Assembly (NCBI GenBank): GCA_002085035.1
Contig: MZGM01000064.1
Location: forward strand, 1 to 13,260
DNA: 13,260 nucleotides
Reading direction: 5' to 3'
Source: Candidatus Zhuqueibacterota bacterium 4484_219
GTDB lineage: Bacteria > Zhuqueibacterota > JdFR-76 > 4484-219
Made by a program: the position numbers and the translations under genes. Below, piece after piece: positions 1 through 6,807 of this stretch. The notes under the pieces were generated by a model, which was given only the letters and a program-made list of their open reading frames with translations, searched no databases and was not told where the DNA came from. How positions within the stretch are numbered: position 1 is the stretch's first letter; each line of letters starts with the position of its first letter.

Positions 1-31
1 TTGCATCAGCGTCTGGAGACGCCTCCTACAA
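1..31. repeat. Short GC-rich palindromic repeat (REP-like)
   Basis: Bases 9-14 (GCGTCT) and 17-22 (AGACGC) form a perfect 6-bp hairpin with a 2-base loop. The outer ends TTG (1-3) and CAA (29-31) are also complementary, so the whole unit is an imperfect palindrome of about 31 bp. It lies outside any gene and looks like the small dispersed palindromes found between genes in many bacteria. It starts at the first base of the window, so its true left edge is unknown. Calling it a dispersed repeat is inference, since only one copy is visible here. Confidence 0.4.
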
Positions 32-104
32 TCTGGTAAAATGGAGCACGTTTTCTGTGTAATTGCCATTTTTCAGCAGAATCTGGGTTAAAACAATTCT
101 ATTG

Positions 105-218
105 AGAAAGTCTGTTTTTAGACCTTACCCCGGCCCTGAGAAGGGGTAAGATCGGAGCAAAAGTGATCCCCCTTCTCTTCCCAGAAGAAGGGTTAGGGGA
201 GGCGGTGACAGACTTTCT
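105..218. repeat. MITE-like palindromic element with 11-bp terminal inverted repeats
   Basis: AGAAAGTCTGT at 105-115 is exactly mirrored by ACAGACTTTCT at 208-218. Inside are further hairpins: CTTACCCC (124-131) pairs with GGGGTAAG (143-150), and a CCCTTCT-rich arm near 170-180 pairs imperfectly with AGAAGAAGGG near 182-192. The unit is non-coding, much richer in C/G runs than its surroundings, and has nested symmetry typical of miniature inverted-repeat elements or palindromic intergenic repeats. No clear target-site duplication is seen next to the ends. The element could fold in RNA upstream of the first gene. Its mobile nature is inferred. Confidence 0.5.
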
Positions 219-252
219 GATTTGACTAAGGTTGTTGAAAATTGATTTAAAA

Positions 253-828
253 ATGGACATCCGCCAATTTTTGTTTCGTCATCGCAGCTACACTCCAGTT
301 CCTTTGCTAATAGCAATTTTAGTATTAGCAAATCCTACCTGGATTTCGTTCGCTGTGGGAATAGCCATTGCTTTGACAGGGGAACTACTGCGCCTTTGGG
401 GAGTAAGCTATGCTGGTAGTGCTACCCGTACTACTGGTGAAGTAGGGGGTGACGAGTTGATTACATCCGGGCCCTTTGCCCATGTACGCAATCCATTATA
501 TCTGGGCAACTTTTTGTTGACTTGTGGTTTTTGCATCGCAGCCTGGGCCTGGATGCCATGGATGCTTCTTTTAGCTATAGGGTTATTTGCATTCCAATAT
601 GGATTAATTATCTCATTGGAAGAAGATTTTCTCCAAGAAAAATTTGGTGAAGCTTACCAAAAATATTACCAGCAGGTGCCCCGCTTAATCCCCAGATGTC
701 GCTCATACCCTTTTCATCAAAATCGTAAGCCAGACTTGAAAAAAGCTTTACGCTCAGAGAGAAGCACTTTCATTAGTTTCGGCTTGGTTACCTTAGTAAT
801 TTTACTACGTTGGCAAGTATTGGGATAA
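253..828 (+). CDS. Isoprenylcysteine carboxyl methyltransferase (ICMT/PEMT)-family membrane protein
   Basis: A 191-residue integral membrane protein of the ICMT/PEMT methyltransferase family, which uses S-adenosylmethionine to methylate lipid or prenyl-type substrates at the membrane. The C-terminal half carries the family signature: GPFAHVRNPLYLGN (about residues 73-86), EEDFL (about 123-127), then FGEAYQKYYQQVPRLIP (about 131-147). Hydrophobic stretches lie near 16-47, 85-118 and 173-188. A TTG at 232 would add seven residues, but the ATG at 253 is preferred because homologous N-termini start near the first membrane segment. There is no clear Shine-Dalgarno. The stop lies 4 bases before the lpxB ATG, so the two are probably co-transcribed and translationally coupled. 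The substrate cannot be told from sequence; a link to an envelope lipid is inferred from the neighbours. Confidence 0.85.
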   Translation: MDIRQFLFRHRSYTPVPLLIAILVLANPTWISFAVGIAIALTGELLRLWGVSYAGSATRTTGEVGGDELITSGPFAHVRNPLYLGNFLLTCGFCIAAWAWMPWMLLLAIGLFAFQYGLIISLEEDFLQEKFGEAYQKYYQQVPRLIPRCRSYPFHQNRKPDLKKALRSERSTFISFGLVTLVILLRWQVLG

Positions 829-832
829 CTTG

Positions 833-1957
833 ATGCGTCGAATTCTAATCGTAGCAGGCGAAGCCTCTGGCGATCTGCACGGCTCGGGTTTAGTGCGGGA
901 GTTGAAAAAGCGAGAGACTGACCTGGAACTTTTCGGTATCGGGGGACCTAAAATGGCCGCTGAAGGAATGCAGTGTCTGTACTCGACCGAGGAAATGGGG
1001 TTCATTGGATTTACTGAAGTACTGCGACATTTACCTTTCGTGAGACGTGTATGGTATCATTTAAGGTGGGAAATGGTCCACAGACGTCCGGATCTGCTCA
1101 TTCTTATTGATTATCCTGGTTTTAACTTAAAATTGGCGCAGCAAGCCAAGAAATATGGAATACCTGTACTTTATTACATCAGCCCCCAAGTATGGGCATG
1201 GGGTCGCAACCGCATCAAGAAAATTGCACAGCGCGTTGATAAAATAGCCGTATTATTTGATTTTGAAGAAACACTGTATCGACAACATGGAATTCAAGCC
1301 CAGTTCGTGGGGCACCCTCTGTTGGATGTACTGAAGCCTGATGTCGACAAATCTACTTTTTCCCAACGTTATGGAATTACGAACCAGGTAAGAGTATTGG
1401 GCTTGCTACCAGGAAGCCGTTATCAAGAAGTAAAACGAATTTTACCAGAAATGGTGCGTACAGCGAAAATGCTACAACGCCAATTCCCATATCTGCAAAT
1501 TTTAATTTGTAAAGCTCCCACGGTAAGTGCATCTATTTACCGAAATATACTGAGCGACGATGAGATCAAGTTAGTGGATGAAAACTACGCTTTGATGGCC
1601 TATGCTGATTTTCTTATCGTAGCATCAGGTACTGCTACCCTGGAAGTGGCATATTTTCAGACACCTTTTGTGATTGTTTACAGGGTGTCACCCCCTTCTT
1701 ATTGGATAGGTAAACGAGTGATTAAGATTGATCATATCGGTTTAGTCAACATAGTTGCTGGCAAACAGGTTGTGCCCGAGTTTGTCCAGAACAATTTCCA
1801 CGCTGAAAAATTGGTACCAGTCATTAGTAAATTTTTAACTTCTCCCGAACATTACCAACGTATGGTAACTGAACTGGCACAGGTGAGATACAAATTGGGG
1901 ACTCCAGGGGCTTCCGCAAGGGTAGCTGAAATGGCATTTCAATTGATGGACAAATGA
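833..1957 (+). CDS. lpxB: Lipid-A-disaccharide synthase LpxB
   Basis: A GT19-family glycosyltransferase that joins UDP-2,3-diacylglucosamine to lipid X to form the tetraacyl disaccharide core of lipid A, at the cytoplasmic face of the inner membrane. The 374 residues match the usual length. Recognisable landmarks are AGEASGD (8-14), LIDYPGFN (91-98), YYISPQVWAWGRNR (about 114-127), FVGHPLLD (158-165), LLPGSR (191-196), ASGTATLE (264-271) and LVNIVAG (304-310, where most relatives have LPNIVAG). A TTG at 830 would add one residue, but ATG 833 gives the canonical MRRILIVAGEASGD start, with GGGA at 822-825 as a likely ribosome site. Its stop overlaps the next start in an ATGA arrangement, so it sits inside a lipid A operon. 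Confidence 0.97.
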   Translation: MRRILIVAGEASGDLHGSGLVRELKKRETDLELFGIGGPKMAAEGMQCLYSTEEMGFIGFTEVLRHLPFVRRVWYHLRWEMVHRRPDLLILIDYPGFNLKLAQQAKKYGIPVLYYISPQVWAWGRNRIKKIAQRVDKIAVLFDFEETLYRQHGIQAQFVGHPLLDVLKPDVDKSTFSQRYGITNQVRVLGLLPGSRYQEVKRILPEMVRTAKMLQRQFPYLQILICKAPTVSASIYRNILSDDEIKLVDENYALMAYADFLIVASGTATLEVAYFQTPFVIVYRVSPPSYWIGKRVIKIDHIGLVNIVAGKQVVPEFVQNNFHAEKLVPVISKFLTSPEHYQRMVTELAQVRYKLGTPGASARVAEMAFQLMDK

Positions 1958-2625
1958 ACTTGAAACCCAAAAATTTCGTTAAAAAATTACAATTTTACTT
2001 GGCCACTCACTTTGGATGGTTAGTGATTTTACTTCTGGGTTCAACTCTACGCTTGCGATTAGAAGGACAAAAATATTTCGAACAGTTATCAACTACTGGT
2101 AAAGGGATAGTGTTTGCCCTATGGCACGGGCGTATGCTGGTACCAATTTTTTTGCATCGTCGTCAGGGTATTGTGGCGCTGGTCAGTCAACATCTGGATG
2201 GGGAAATGATTGCACAAACGCTTTTTCGACTGGGATATCAGACAATTCGCGGTTCTAGCACTCGCGGTGGGAAAGAAGCATTTCATAAAATGGTTGCCAG
2301 CCTCAAACAGCGAAAATGGTGTGCTGTTATTCCCGACGGCCCCAGGGGACCCCGACACCATTTCAAACCAGGCACAGTTTATATGGCACAGCAGTCCGGC
2401 GCTTACATATTGCCATTGACCTTCTCAGCGGAAAAAAAGATTCAATTTAACAGTTGGGACCGTTTTGTTTTGCCCAAACCTTTCTCCAAAACAGTTGTCA
2501 TTTATGGAAAGCCGTTCTACATTAATCCTGAACTAAAAGGGAAAAGCTTAATACGTTTAGTACAACAAATAGAAACACAAATGATCAAATTAGAAAAGGC
2601 AGCAGATGCCTATTTTTCAAAATAG
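1954..2625 (+). CDS. DUF374-family lysophospholipid-acyltransferase-like protein
   Basis: A 223-residue protein of the DUF374 branch of the LPLAT acyltransferase superfamily. It is often encoded beside lpxK and Kdo-transferase genes and is presumed to act on lipid A or a related membrane lipid. Visible blocks are ALWHGRMLVP (about 55-64), SQHLDGE (78-84), RGSSTRGG (99-106) and PDGPRGP (127-133), all family hallmarks. A hydrophobic N-terminal stretch (about 15-32) suggests membrane association. The ATG overlaps the lpxB stop (ATGA) and the 3' end overlaps the lpxK start by 20 bases, which indicates coupled translation. Unlike classical LPLATs it lacks the HX4D box, so the exact acyl transfer is unknown. 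The family assignment is firm, the reaction is not. Confidence 0.88.
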   Translation: MNLKPKNFVKKLQFYLATHFGWLVILLLGSTLRLRLEGQKYFEQLSTTGKGIVFALWHGRMLVPIFLHRRQGIVALVSQHLDGEMIAQTLFRLGYQTIRGSSTRGGKEAFHKMVASLKQRKWCAVIPDGPRGPRHHFKPGTVYMAQQSGAYILPLTFSAEKKIQFNSWDRFVLPKPFSKTVVIYGKPFYINPELKGKSLIRLVQQIETQMIKLEKAADAYFSK

Positions 2626-3377
2626 ATTGCTTCTCTGGATGCTCTATCCCCTGGAATTTATTTATCGTTTAATAATTTCAATTCGTAACTGGCTCTATGA
2701 CCATGGCTGGCGAAATGTCCAAAAATTGCCATGTAAGGTAATTAGCGTAGGAAACATTGTTGCTGGTGGAGTAGGAAAAACACCTGTAGTGGCATTTTTA
2801 GCAGATTATTTAACCCAAACAGGAGCACAAGTAGCAGTGTTAACGCGTGGTTATCGCCGCAAACGTAAGGGACAAATATTATTAGAGCCTAAAGCACAAC
2901 TCCCCTACTCCGCTGACGATATCGGTGATGAACCTTACTTGTTAGCTCGAAGGTTAAAGGATATTCCAATTATAGTCGATAGAAAAAGATGGAGAGGGGG
3001 AAAATTAGCAGTAGACCGTTACAAAACAGAAATTTGTCTCCTGGATGATGGCTTTCAGTATCGCAACTTGTTCCGGGATCTGGAAATAGTGGTCATCGAC
3101 GCTACTTTATCAAACTTTAAAATCATTAGGTGCGGAAATTAAAGAATGGCTGATTTTTCCTGACCATCATAGATACAAAATTGAAAACCTGAAAAAGATT
3201 CGAGAATTAGCAAATCGCTATCCAGTTTGTCGATTTGTCACTACTGAAAAGGATGGAGTCAAGATTCGCCAACTCGAGTTTAATTTTGACAACTTTTGGC
3301 TACTTCGGATCCGAATCAAAATAATTAAAGGACTAAGAAATCTTCAAGAGAGACTTGATTTTGTTTTAAAAATTTAA
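2606..3377 (+). pseudogene. lpxK: Tetraacyldisaccharide 4'-kinase LpxK, interrupted by internal deletion and frame change
   Basis: LpxK phosphorylates the 4' position of the lipid A precursor using ATP. The 5' part reads in one frame (2606-3142) and shows a membrane-entering N-terminus, SVGNIVAGGVGKTP with the P-loop (47-60), TRGYRR (80-85), GDEP (107-110), LDDGFQ (146-151) and EIVVIDAT (160-167). After IDAT the expected NPFGxGxxLPAGPxRE block and what follows are absent. From about 3105 a different frame continues with LKSLGAEIKEW, FPDHHRY and VTTEKDGVK, the LpxK C-terminal signature, ending at TAA 3375-3377. Compared with E. coli LpxK, roughly 75-95 residues are missing and the number of lost bases is not a multiple of three. 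As written it cannot give a functional kinase. An assembly error is a real alternative. The upstream frame closes at TAA 3140-3142. Confidence 0.9.
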
Positions 3378-3422
3378 TATCTTATTGAATAGAACTTGTA
3401 ACCTGGGGAACTAACCTTAGTG

Positions 3423-3428
3423 GGGAGG
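3423..3428 (+). promoter_or_regulatory. Shine-Dalgarno that decides the GTG 3438 start
   Basis: A purine-rich GGGAGG-type stretch sits 9 bases before the GTG at 3438. It overlaps the beginning of the longer possible reading from GTG 3420, for which no equally good site exists. This favours the shorter protein, which also begins close to the receiver domain's first strand as in other family members. Confidence 0.55.
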
Positions 3429-3437
3429 AAACTTAGT

Positions 3438-4814
3438 GTGGGAAAAGTTTACAGGGTCTTAATTGTTGATGATGACAAAAATATTCGTCGAATGATCGAA
3501 ATAAATCTGCGCCGTGAAAAAGAATATGAAGTATTAATGGCAGCAAATGGTGAAGCCTGTCTGCGCGTATTGACCGAAGAAATTCCTGATTTGGTTTTAC
3601 TCGATATTCAAATGCCAGGTATCGATGGGATCGAAACCCTAAAACGGATAAGGGAAGAATATCCTAAAATACCAGTGGTAATGATCTCTGCCCACGGCAC
3701 TATCGAAACCGCAGTGCAGGCAATGAAATTAGGTGCTTATGATTTTCTTACCAAACCATTCTCTGCCGAACGTTTGTTGGTGACAGTAAAAAATGCTATT
3801 AAAAATAGTGCCTTACAAGAGGAAGTTGATCGACTTAGATTGGAATTGCAAGAACGTTACCAATTTAAAAATATTATTGGGCAAAGTGGCCCGATGCAAG
3901 AAGTTTTCAAAGCGGTTTCTAAAGTGATCGACAGTAATGTTACAGTATTACTCCAGGGGGAAAGCGGTACAGGTAAAGAGTTGATTGCACGAGCTATTCA
4001 CTTTGAAAGTGCCAAACGCAAAAATAAACCTTTTATAGCAGTAAATTGCTCTGCCCTGCCAGAGTCGTTATTGGAAAGTGAATTATTTGGCCATGAAAAG
4101 GGAGCGTTTACCGGCGCTGTTGCTCGTCGTATCGGTAAATTCGAGCAGGCGCACGGTGGCACAATCTTCCTTGATGAGATCGGCGAAATGAGTCCCGCCA
4201 CCCAGGTAAAGGTCCTACGAGTGTTGCAGGAAAGAGAATTTGAACGTGTAGGCGGGAATGAATTGGTAAAGGTAGACGTTCGGATACTCTCTGCCACTAA
4301 CAAAGATATTGAGGAAGAGGTAAAGAAGGGACAATTTCGGGAAGATTTGTACTACCGCCTTAGTGTTTTTCCTATTAAAATTCCACCTTTGCGCGAACGT
4401 AAGGAAGACATCCCTTTACTGGCACAATATTTTCTGGGAAAATATGCCCAACGGGAAGGCAAAGAGGTTCATTCAATCTCTTCAGAAGCTCTCGAAGTGA
4501 TGATGGCTTACAATTGGCCGGGTAACGTACGGGAATTAGAGAACGCTATCGAACGAGGTGTAGTACTGGCCTCTGGTGACGAGATTGCCGCCAAAGATCT
4601 ACCGCCAAATGTGCGCTCTATTGGTGAGAAAAAAATTGTAGTAAACACCAGCAGTACCCTTAACACTTGGATCGAGAAACTTGAAGAAGAGGCTTTACGA
4701 AAAGCTCTTCTCGAATGTGAGGGGAACATTTCGCTAACTGCCCGAAAACTTGGCATCGGGCGGGCTACAATTTATCGCAAAGCTAAAAAGTATGGCTTGC
4801 CAATTGTTCGCTAA
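3438..4814 (+). CDS. Sigma-54-dependent NtrC-family response regulator
   Basis: A 458-residue two-component response regulator that, when phosphorylated, activates sigma-54 RNA polymerase. The receiver domain (about 5-120) has the acidic pocket DDD (11-13), phospho-acceptor D56 in LLDIQMPG, S84 and K106. The AAA+ domain (about 145-385) has GESGTGKE (Walker A, 174-181), GAFTGA (222-227, the sigma-54 contact loop), TIFLDEIGE (Walker B, 242-250) and WPGNVREL (360-367). A Fis-type helix-turn-helix lies at 431-450. All key residues are present, so it should be active. GTG 3438 is chosen on its ribosome site; GTG 3420 would add six residues. No sensor kinase lies in the window, so it is an orphan here. 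Its place straight after lipid A genes suggests, but does not show, control of envelope functions. Confidence 0.95.
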   Translation: MGKVYRVLIVDDDKNIRRMIEINLRREKEYEVLMAANGEACLRVLTEEIPDLVLLDIQMPGIDGIETLKRIREEYPKIPVVMISAHGTIETAVQAMKLGAYDFLTKPFSAERLLVTVKNAIKNSALQEEVDRLRLELQERYQFKNIIGQSGPMQEVFKAVSKVIDSNVTVLLQGESGTGKELIARAIHFESAKRKNKPFIAVNCSALPESLLESELFGHEKGAFTGAVARRIGKFEQAHGGTIFLDEIGEMSPATQVKVLRVLQEREFERVGGNELVKVDVRILSATNKDIEEEVKKGQFREDLYYRLSVFPIKIPPLRERKEDIPLLAQYFLGKYAQREGKEVHSISSEALEVMMAYNWPGNVRELENAIERGVVLASGDEIAAKDLPPNVRSIGEKKIVVNTSSTLNTWIEKLEEEALRKALLECEGNISLTARKLGIGRATIYRKAKKYGLPIVR

Positions 4815-4886
4815 TAACATCCCTGTAATCATCACTGCCTTACCACTGCTTCTTCAAAAGTAATCTCTCGCCCGATATGAAAAAAC

Positions 4887-4916
4887 TTGACTTTTGTTCC
4901 TGTTTTTTAGTATCTT
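4887..4916 (+). promoter_or_regulatory. Possible promoter just upstream of the peptidase gene
   Basis: TTGACT at 4887-4892 and TATCTT at 4911-4916 are spaced by 18 bases, an acceptable sigma-70-like pair. The TATCTTTA also resembles the TAnnTTTG box of Bacteroidota-type promoters, with TTG about 21 bases upstream. A start of transcription 6-8 bases after the -10 would fall almost on the ATG at 4926, giving a leaderless or nearly leaderless message. The gap 4815-4925 has no obvious hairpin terminator for the preceding gene. Confidence 0.35.
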
Positions 4917-4925
4917 TATTAAACC

Positions 4926-5846
4926 ATGTACCAACGACTTGTAAAATTAATGATTGTTTTCTTATTTCTGCATTCCTCCCAATTGCTGGGAGCGAAGAGC
5001 TGGCAGATTATTAGACACGGGAATATCTACCTGTTTTATCACTCTGGAAGCGAGTCCTTTGTCCAATCTCTTTTAGAGGTCACTCTACACACACTACCAG
5101 AATATAGGCAATTGACCAATTTGCAAGGAAGTGACAGTCTACGCATCTTCCTCTGTGAGAACCAGACTGAATTTGACCTATTAACAAGCGGCACGATTCC
5201 CACCTGGAGCAAAGGAGTAACACGGCCTCAATTTGGAGTGATAATTTTGCAGACGGCTAACATTGAACCGACAGAGCTAACGTCGGTATTGCGACACGAA
5301 CTCTGGCACGCCTGGTTAGGGCACGGGCTTAAAGGAGTAAAAATACCTCGTTGGTTCGATGAAGGAACAGCAGTACTGGTCTCTGGACAGAAAACATCGC
5401 GTTACCACGTTGTTGTCTCCCGCGCCCTACTTACCAAGTCGCTACTGTCATTAGACGAAGTAGATGACGTTCTGCGTTTTCAATTGGGCAAAGCCCAGTT
5501 AGCTTATGCTGAAAGCTTTTTGGCAGTTCAATACCTGATAAATAAATGGCACTGGGCAGGAATACGAAACTTTTTTGCTATTCTAAAAAAACAACCTGAT
5601 TGGCAAAAATCTTTCACTCAAGCTTTTGGAATGGATCAATACGAGTTTGAAGAGATTTTTTTTAACTATCTTCATCAAAAATATCGCTGGAATTTTTTAC
5701 TGGACGCGAACCTTTACCTTTGGACAGCACTCCCTTTGCTGGTATTGTTAGCATTCATAATTATTCGGTTACAAAATCGACGAACTGTGAACAGATGGGA
5801 ACAGGAGACAAAATATTTTCAATCGCCTGAAGATTATGAAACATAA
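4926..5846 (+). CDS. Secreted, membrane-anchored gluzincin (peptidase MA-like) metallopeptidase
   Basis: A 306-residue protein with an N-terminal signal peptide (basic start, hydrophobic core about 7-16, likely cut near LGA at 21-23). The zinc site is clear: HELWH (HExxH, residues 124-128) followed by PRWFDEGTA (141-149), where E146 should be the third zinc ligand. This spacing is typical of the peptidase MA/M1-like gluzincin clan. A single hydrophobic segment near 266-281, with basic residues after it, would anchor the enzyme with its catalytic part outside the cytoplasm and a short tail of about 25 residues inside. The ATG lacks a Shine-Dalgarno and lies just after a possible promoter. The stop is 11 bases before the LpxL-like gene, so they are probably co-transcribed. 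The substrate is unknown; a role in envelope protein turnover is inference. Confidence 0.82.
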   Translation: MYQRLVKLMIVFLFLHSSQLLGAKSWQIIRHGNIYLFYHSGSESFVQSLLEVTLHTLPEYRQLTNLQGSDSLRIFLCENQTEFDLLTSGTIPTWSKGVTRPQFGVIILQTANIEPTELTSVLRHELWHAWLGHGLKGVKIPRWFDEGTAVLVSGQKTSRYHVVVSRALLTKSLLSLDEVDDVLRFQLGKAQLAYAESFLAVQYLINKWHWAGIRNFFAILKKQPDWQKSFTQAFGMDQYEFEEIFFNYLHQKYRWNFLLDANLYLWTALPLLVLLAFIIIRLQNRRTVNRWEQETKYFQSPEDYET

Positions 5847-5857
5847 GGTTTAACGAA

Positions 5858-6739
5858 ATGCGAAATCGGGTAGAGTATGTTAGTTTGAAATTTTTGAACT
5901 GGGTAGTACATCTATTACCGTACCCCTTGGCGCTGCAATGCAGTAAGGTTCTGGGATTCTTGCTGTTTTCCGTGGCACGTGTTCGGCGTCGAGTAGTATT
6001 AAGCAACCTTCGTCGCGCTTTTCCAGAGAAATCCTTCAAAGAAATCAAACGAATCGCTTGGCAAAATTATGTTCATTTTTCTCGTGTTGCCATTGAGTAC
6101 CTGAATTTCCCCCGTTTTTACCAACACGAGTTGTCAGATTTTGTCGATTTCAATGACAAGGAAATATTAGACGAGGTACGAAAAACTGGTAAAGGGGCAA
6201 TTTTAGTGGGCGGTCATCTTGGCAATTGGGAAATATTGGGTGCAGCTATCAGTCGCCAGGGATACCCCTTAACAGCAATAGTCGCAGACCAGCGCAATAC
6301 ACTCATAGATCATTGGATGAATGAATATCGCTCTGCATCCGGGATGAAGATATTTCGTCGCAAAGAGGCAGCCAAAGCAATTTTGCAAGCGTTGAAAAAA
6401 GGTGAATTTGTAATATTATTGTCAGATCAAGACGCCGGCAAAGATGGAGTTTTTGTTAATTACTTTGGAACTCTGGTTTCTGCACCGGCAGGTGCAGCAG
6501 TATTCGCCTTACGTACTAATGCTAAATTGATTTATGTCAGCTGTGTGTTCAATGGAAACAAATACCGAACTTCTTTTCGACCGATCGATGTTGAACAGTA
6601 CCGTAAACTGGATTACTTCGAGGCACTTCGGCAAATTACCCAGGCCTTCACCAATCTTCTGGAAGCTGAGGTTCGAACCTATCCTCACCAATGGTTCTGG
6701 ATGCATCGAAGATGGAAAAGTTCGCCAAAAACTGAGTAA
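5858..6739 (+). CDS. LpxL/HtrB-like lipid A secondary acyltransferase
   Basis: A 293-residue member of the LpxL/HtrB (lysophospholipid/lauroyl) acyltransferase family, which adds a secondary acyl chain to Kdo-lipid A at the inner membrane. It has an N-terminal hydrophobic stretch (about 12-40), RVVLSNLRRAFP (about 45-56), GGHLGNWE (118-125) containing the catalytic H120 and E125 of the HX4D/E box, and LLSDQDAGKDGVFVNYFG (about 187-204) followed by a proline-containing AGAAVFALR block, all in family order. Length is normal. AAGG at 5845-5848 is 9 bases before the ATG. It lies between the peptidase and the first GT9 gene, in keeping with an LPS assembly cluster. Close relatives include acyltransferases for other lipids, so the acceptor is inferred. 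Confidence 0.9.
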   Translation: MRNRVEYVSLKFLNWVVHLLPYPLALQCSKVLGFLLFSVARVRRRVVLSNLRRAFPEKSFKEIKRIAWQNYVHFSRVAIEYLNFPRFYQHELSDFVDFNDKEILDEVRKTGKGAILVGGHLGNWEILGAAISRQGYPLTAIVADQRNTLIDHWMNEYRSASGMKIFRRKEAAKAILQALKKGEFVILLSDQDAGKDGVFVNYFGTLVSAPAGAAVFALRTNAKLIYVSCVFNGNKYRTSFRPIDVEQYRKLDYFEALRQITQAFTNLLEAEVRTYPHQWFWMHRRWKSSPKTE

Positions 6740-6779
6740 TTTACATTTTATTTAAACTTCCTAAGACAATTAATAAACA

Positions 6780-6807
6780 TTTAAGTTTCTATTAATTGAT
6801 ACTTAAA
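6780..6807. repeat. AT-rich inverted repeat directly before the first GT9 start
   Basis: TTTAAGT (6780-6786) and ACTTAAA (6801-6807) form 7-bp arms with a 14-base loop ending at the ATG of the next gene. The 68-base gap between 6740 and 6807 is very AT-rich and has no strong ribosome site. The repeat might be an operator or a weak RNA hairpin over the start, but such a match can arise by chance in AT-rich DNA. Confidence 0.2.

Noticed and set aside
125..331. Minus-strand open frame of 68 codons across the repeat and the first gene's 5' end
   Set aside because: It is created by the C/G-rich palindromic repeat, has no ribosome site and a low-complexity product, and runs into a well-supported + strand gene.
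3105..3145. Programmed ribosomal frameshift in lpxK
   Set aside because: There is an A/T-rich stretch (TTTAAAA), but a large part of the protein is missing, so slippage could not restore a normal LpxK.
3998..4303. Minus-strand open frame of about 100 codons inside the response regulator
   Set aside because: It lies wholly inside conserved AAA+ coding sequence; the product matches no family pattern I know.
4815..4886. Rho-independent terminator after the response regulator
   Set aside because: No GC-rich stem followed by a T-run is visible; the T-rich stretch near 4901-4908 lacks a stem.
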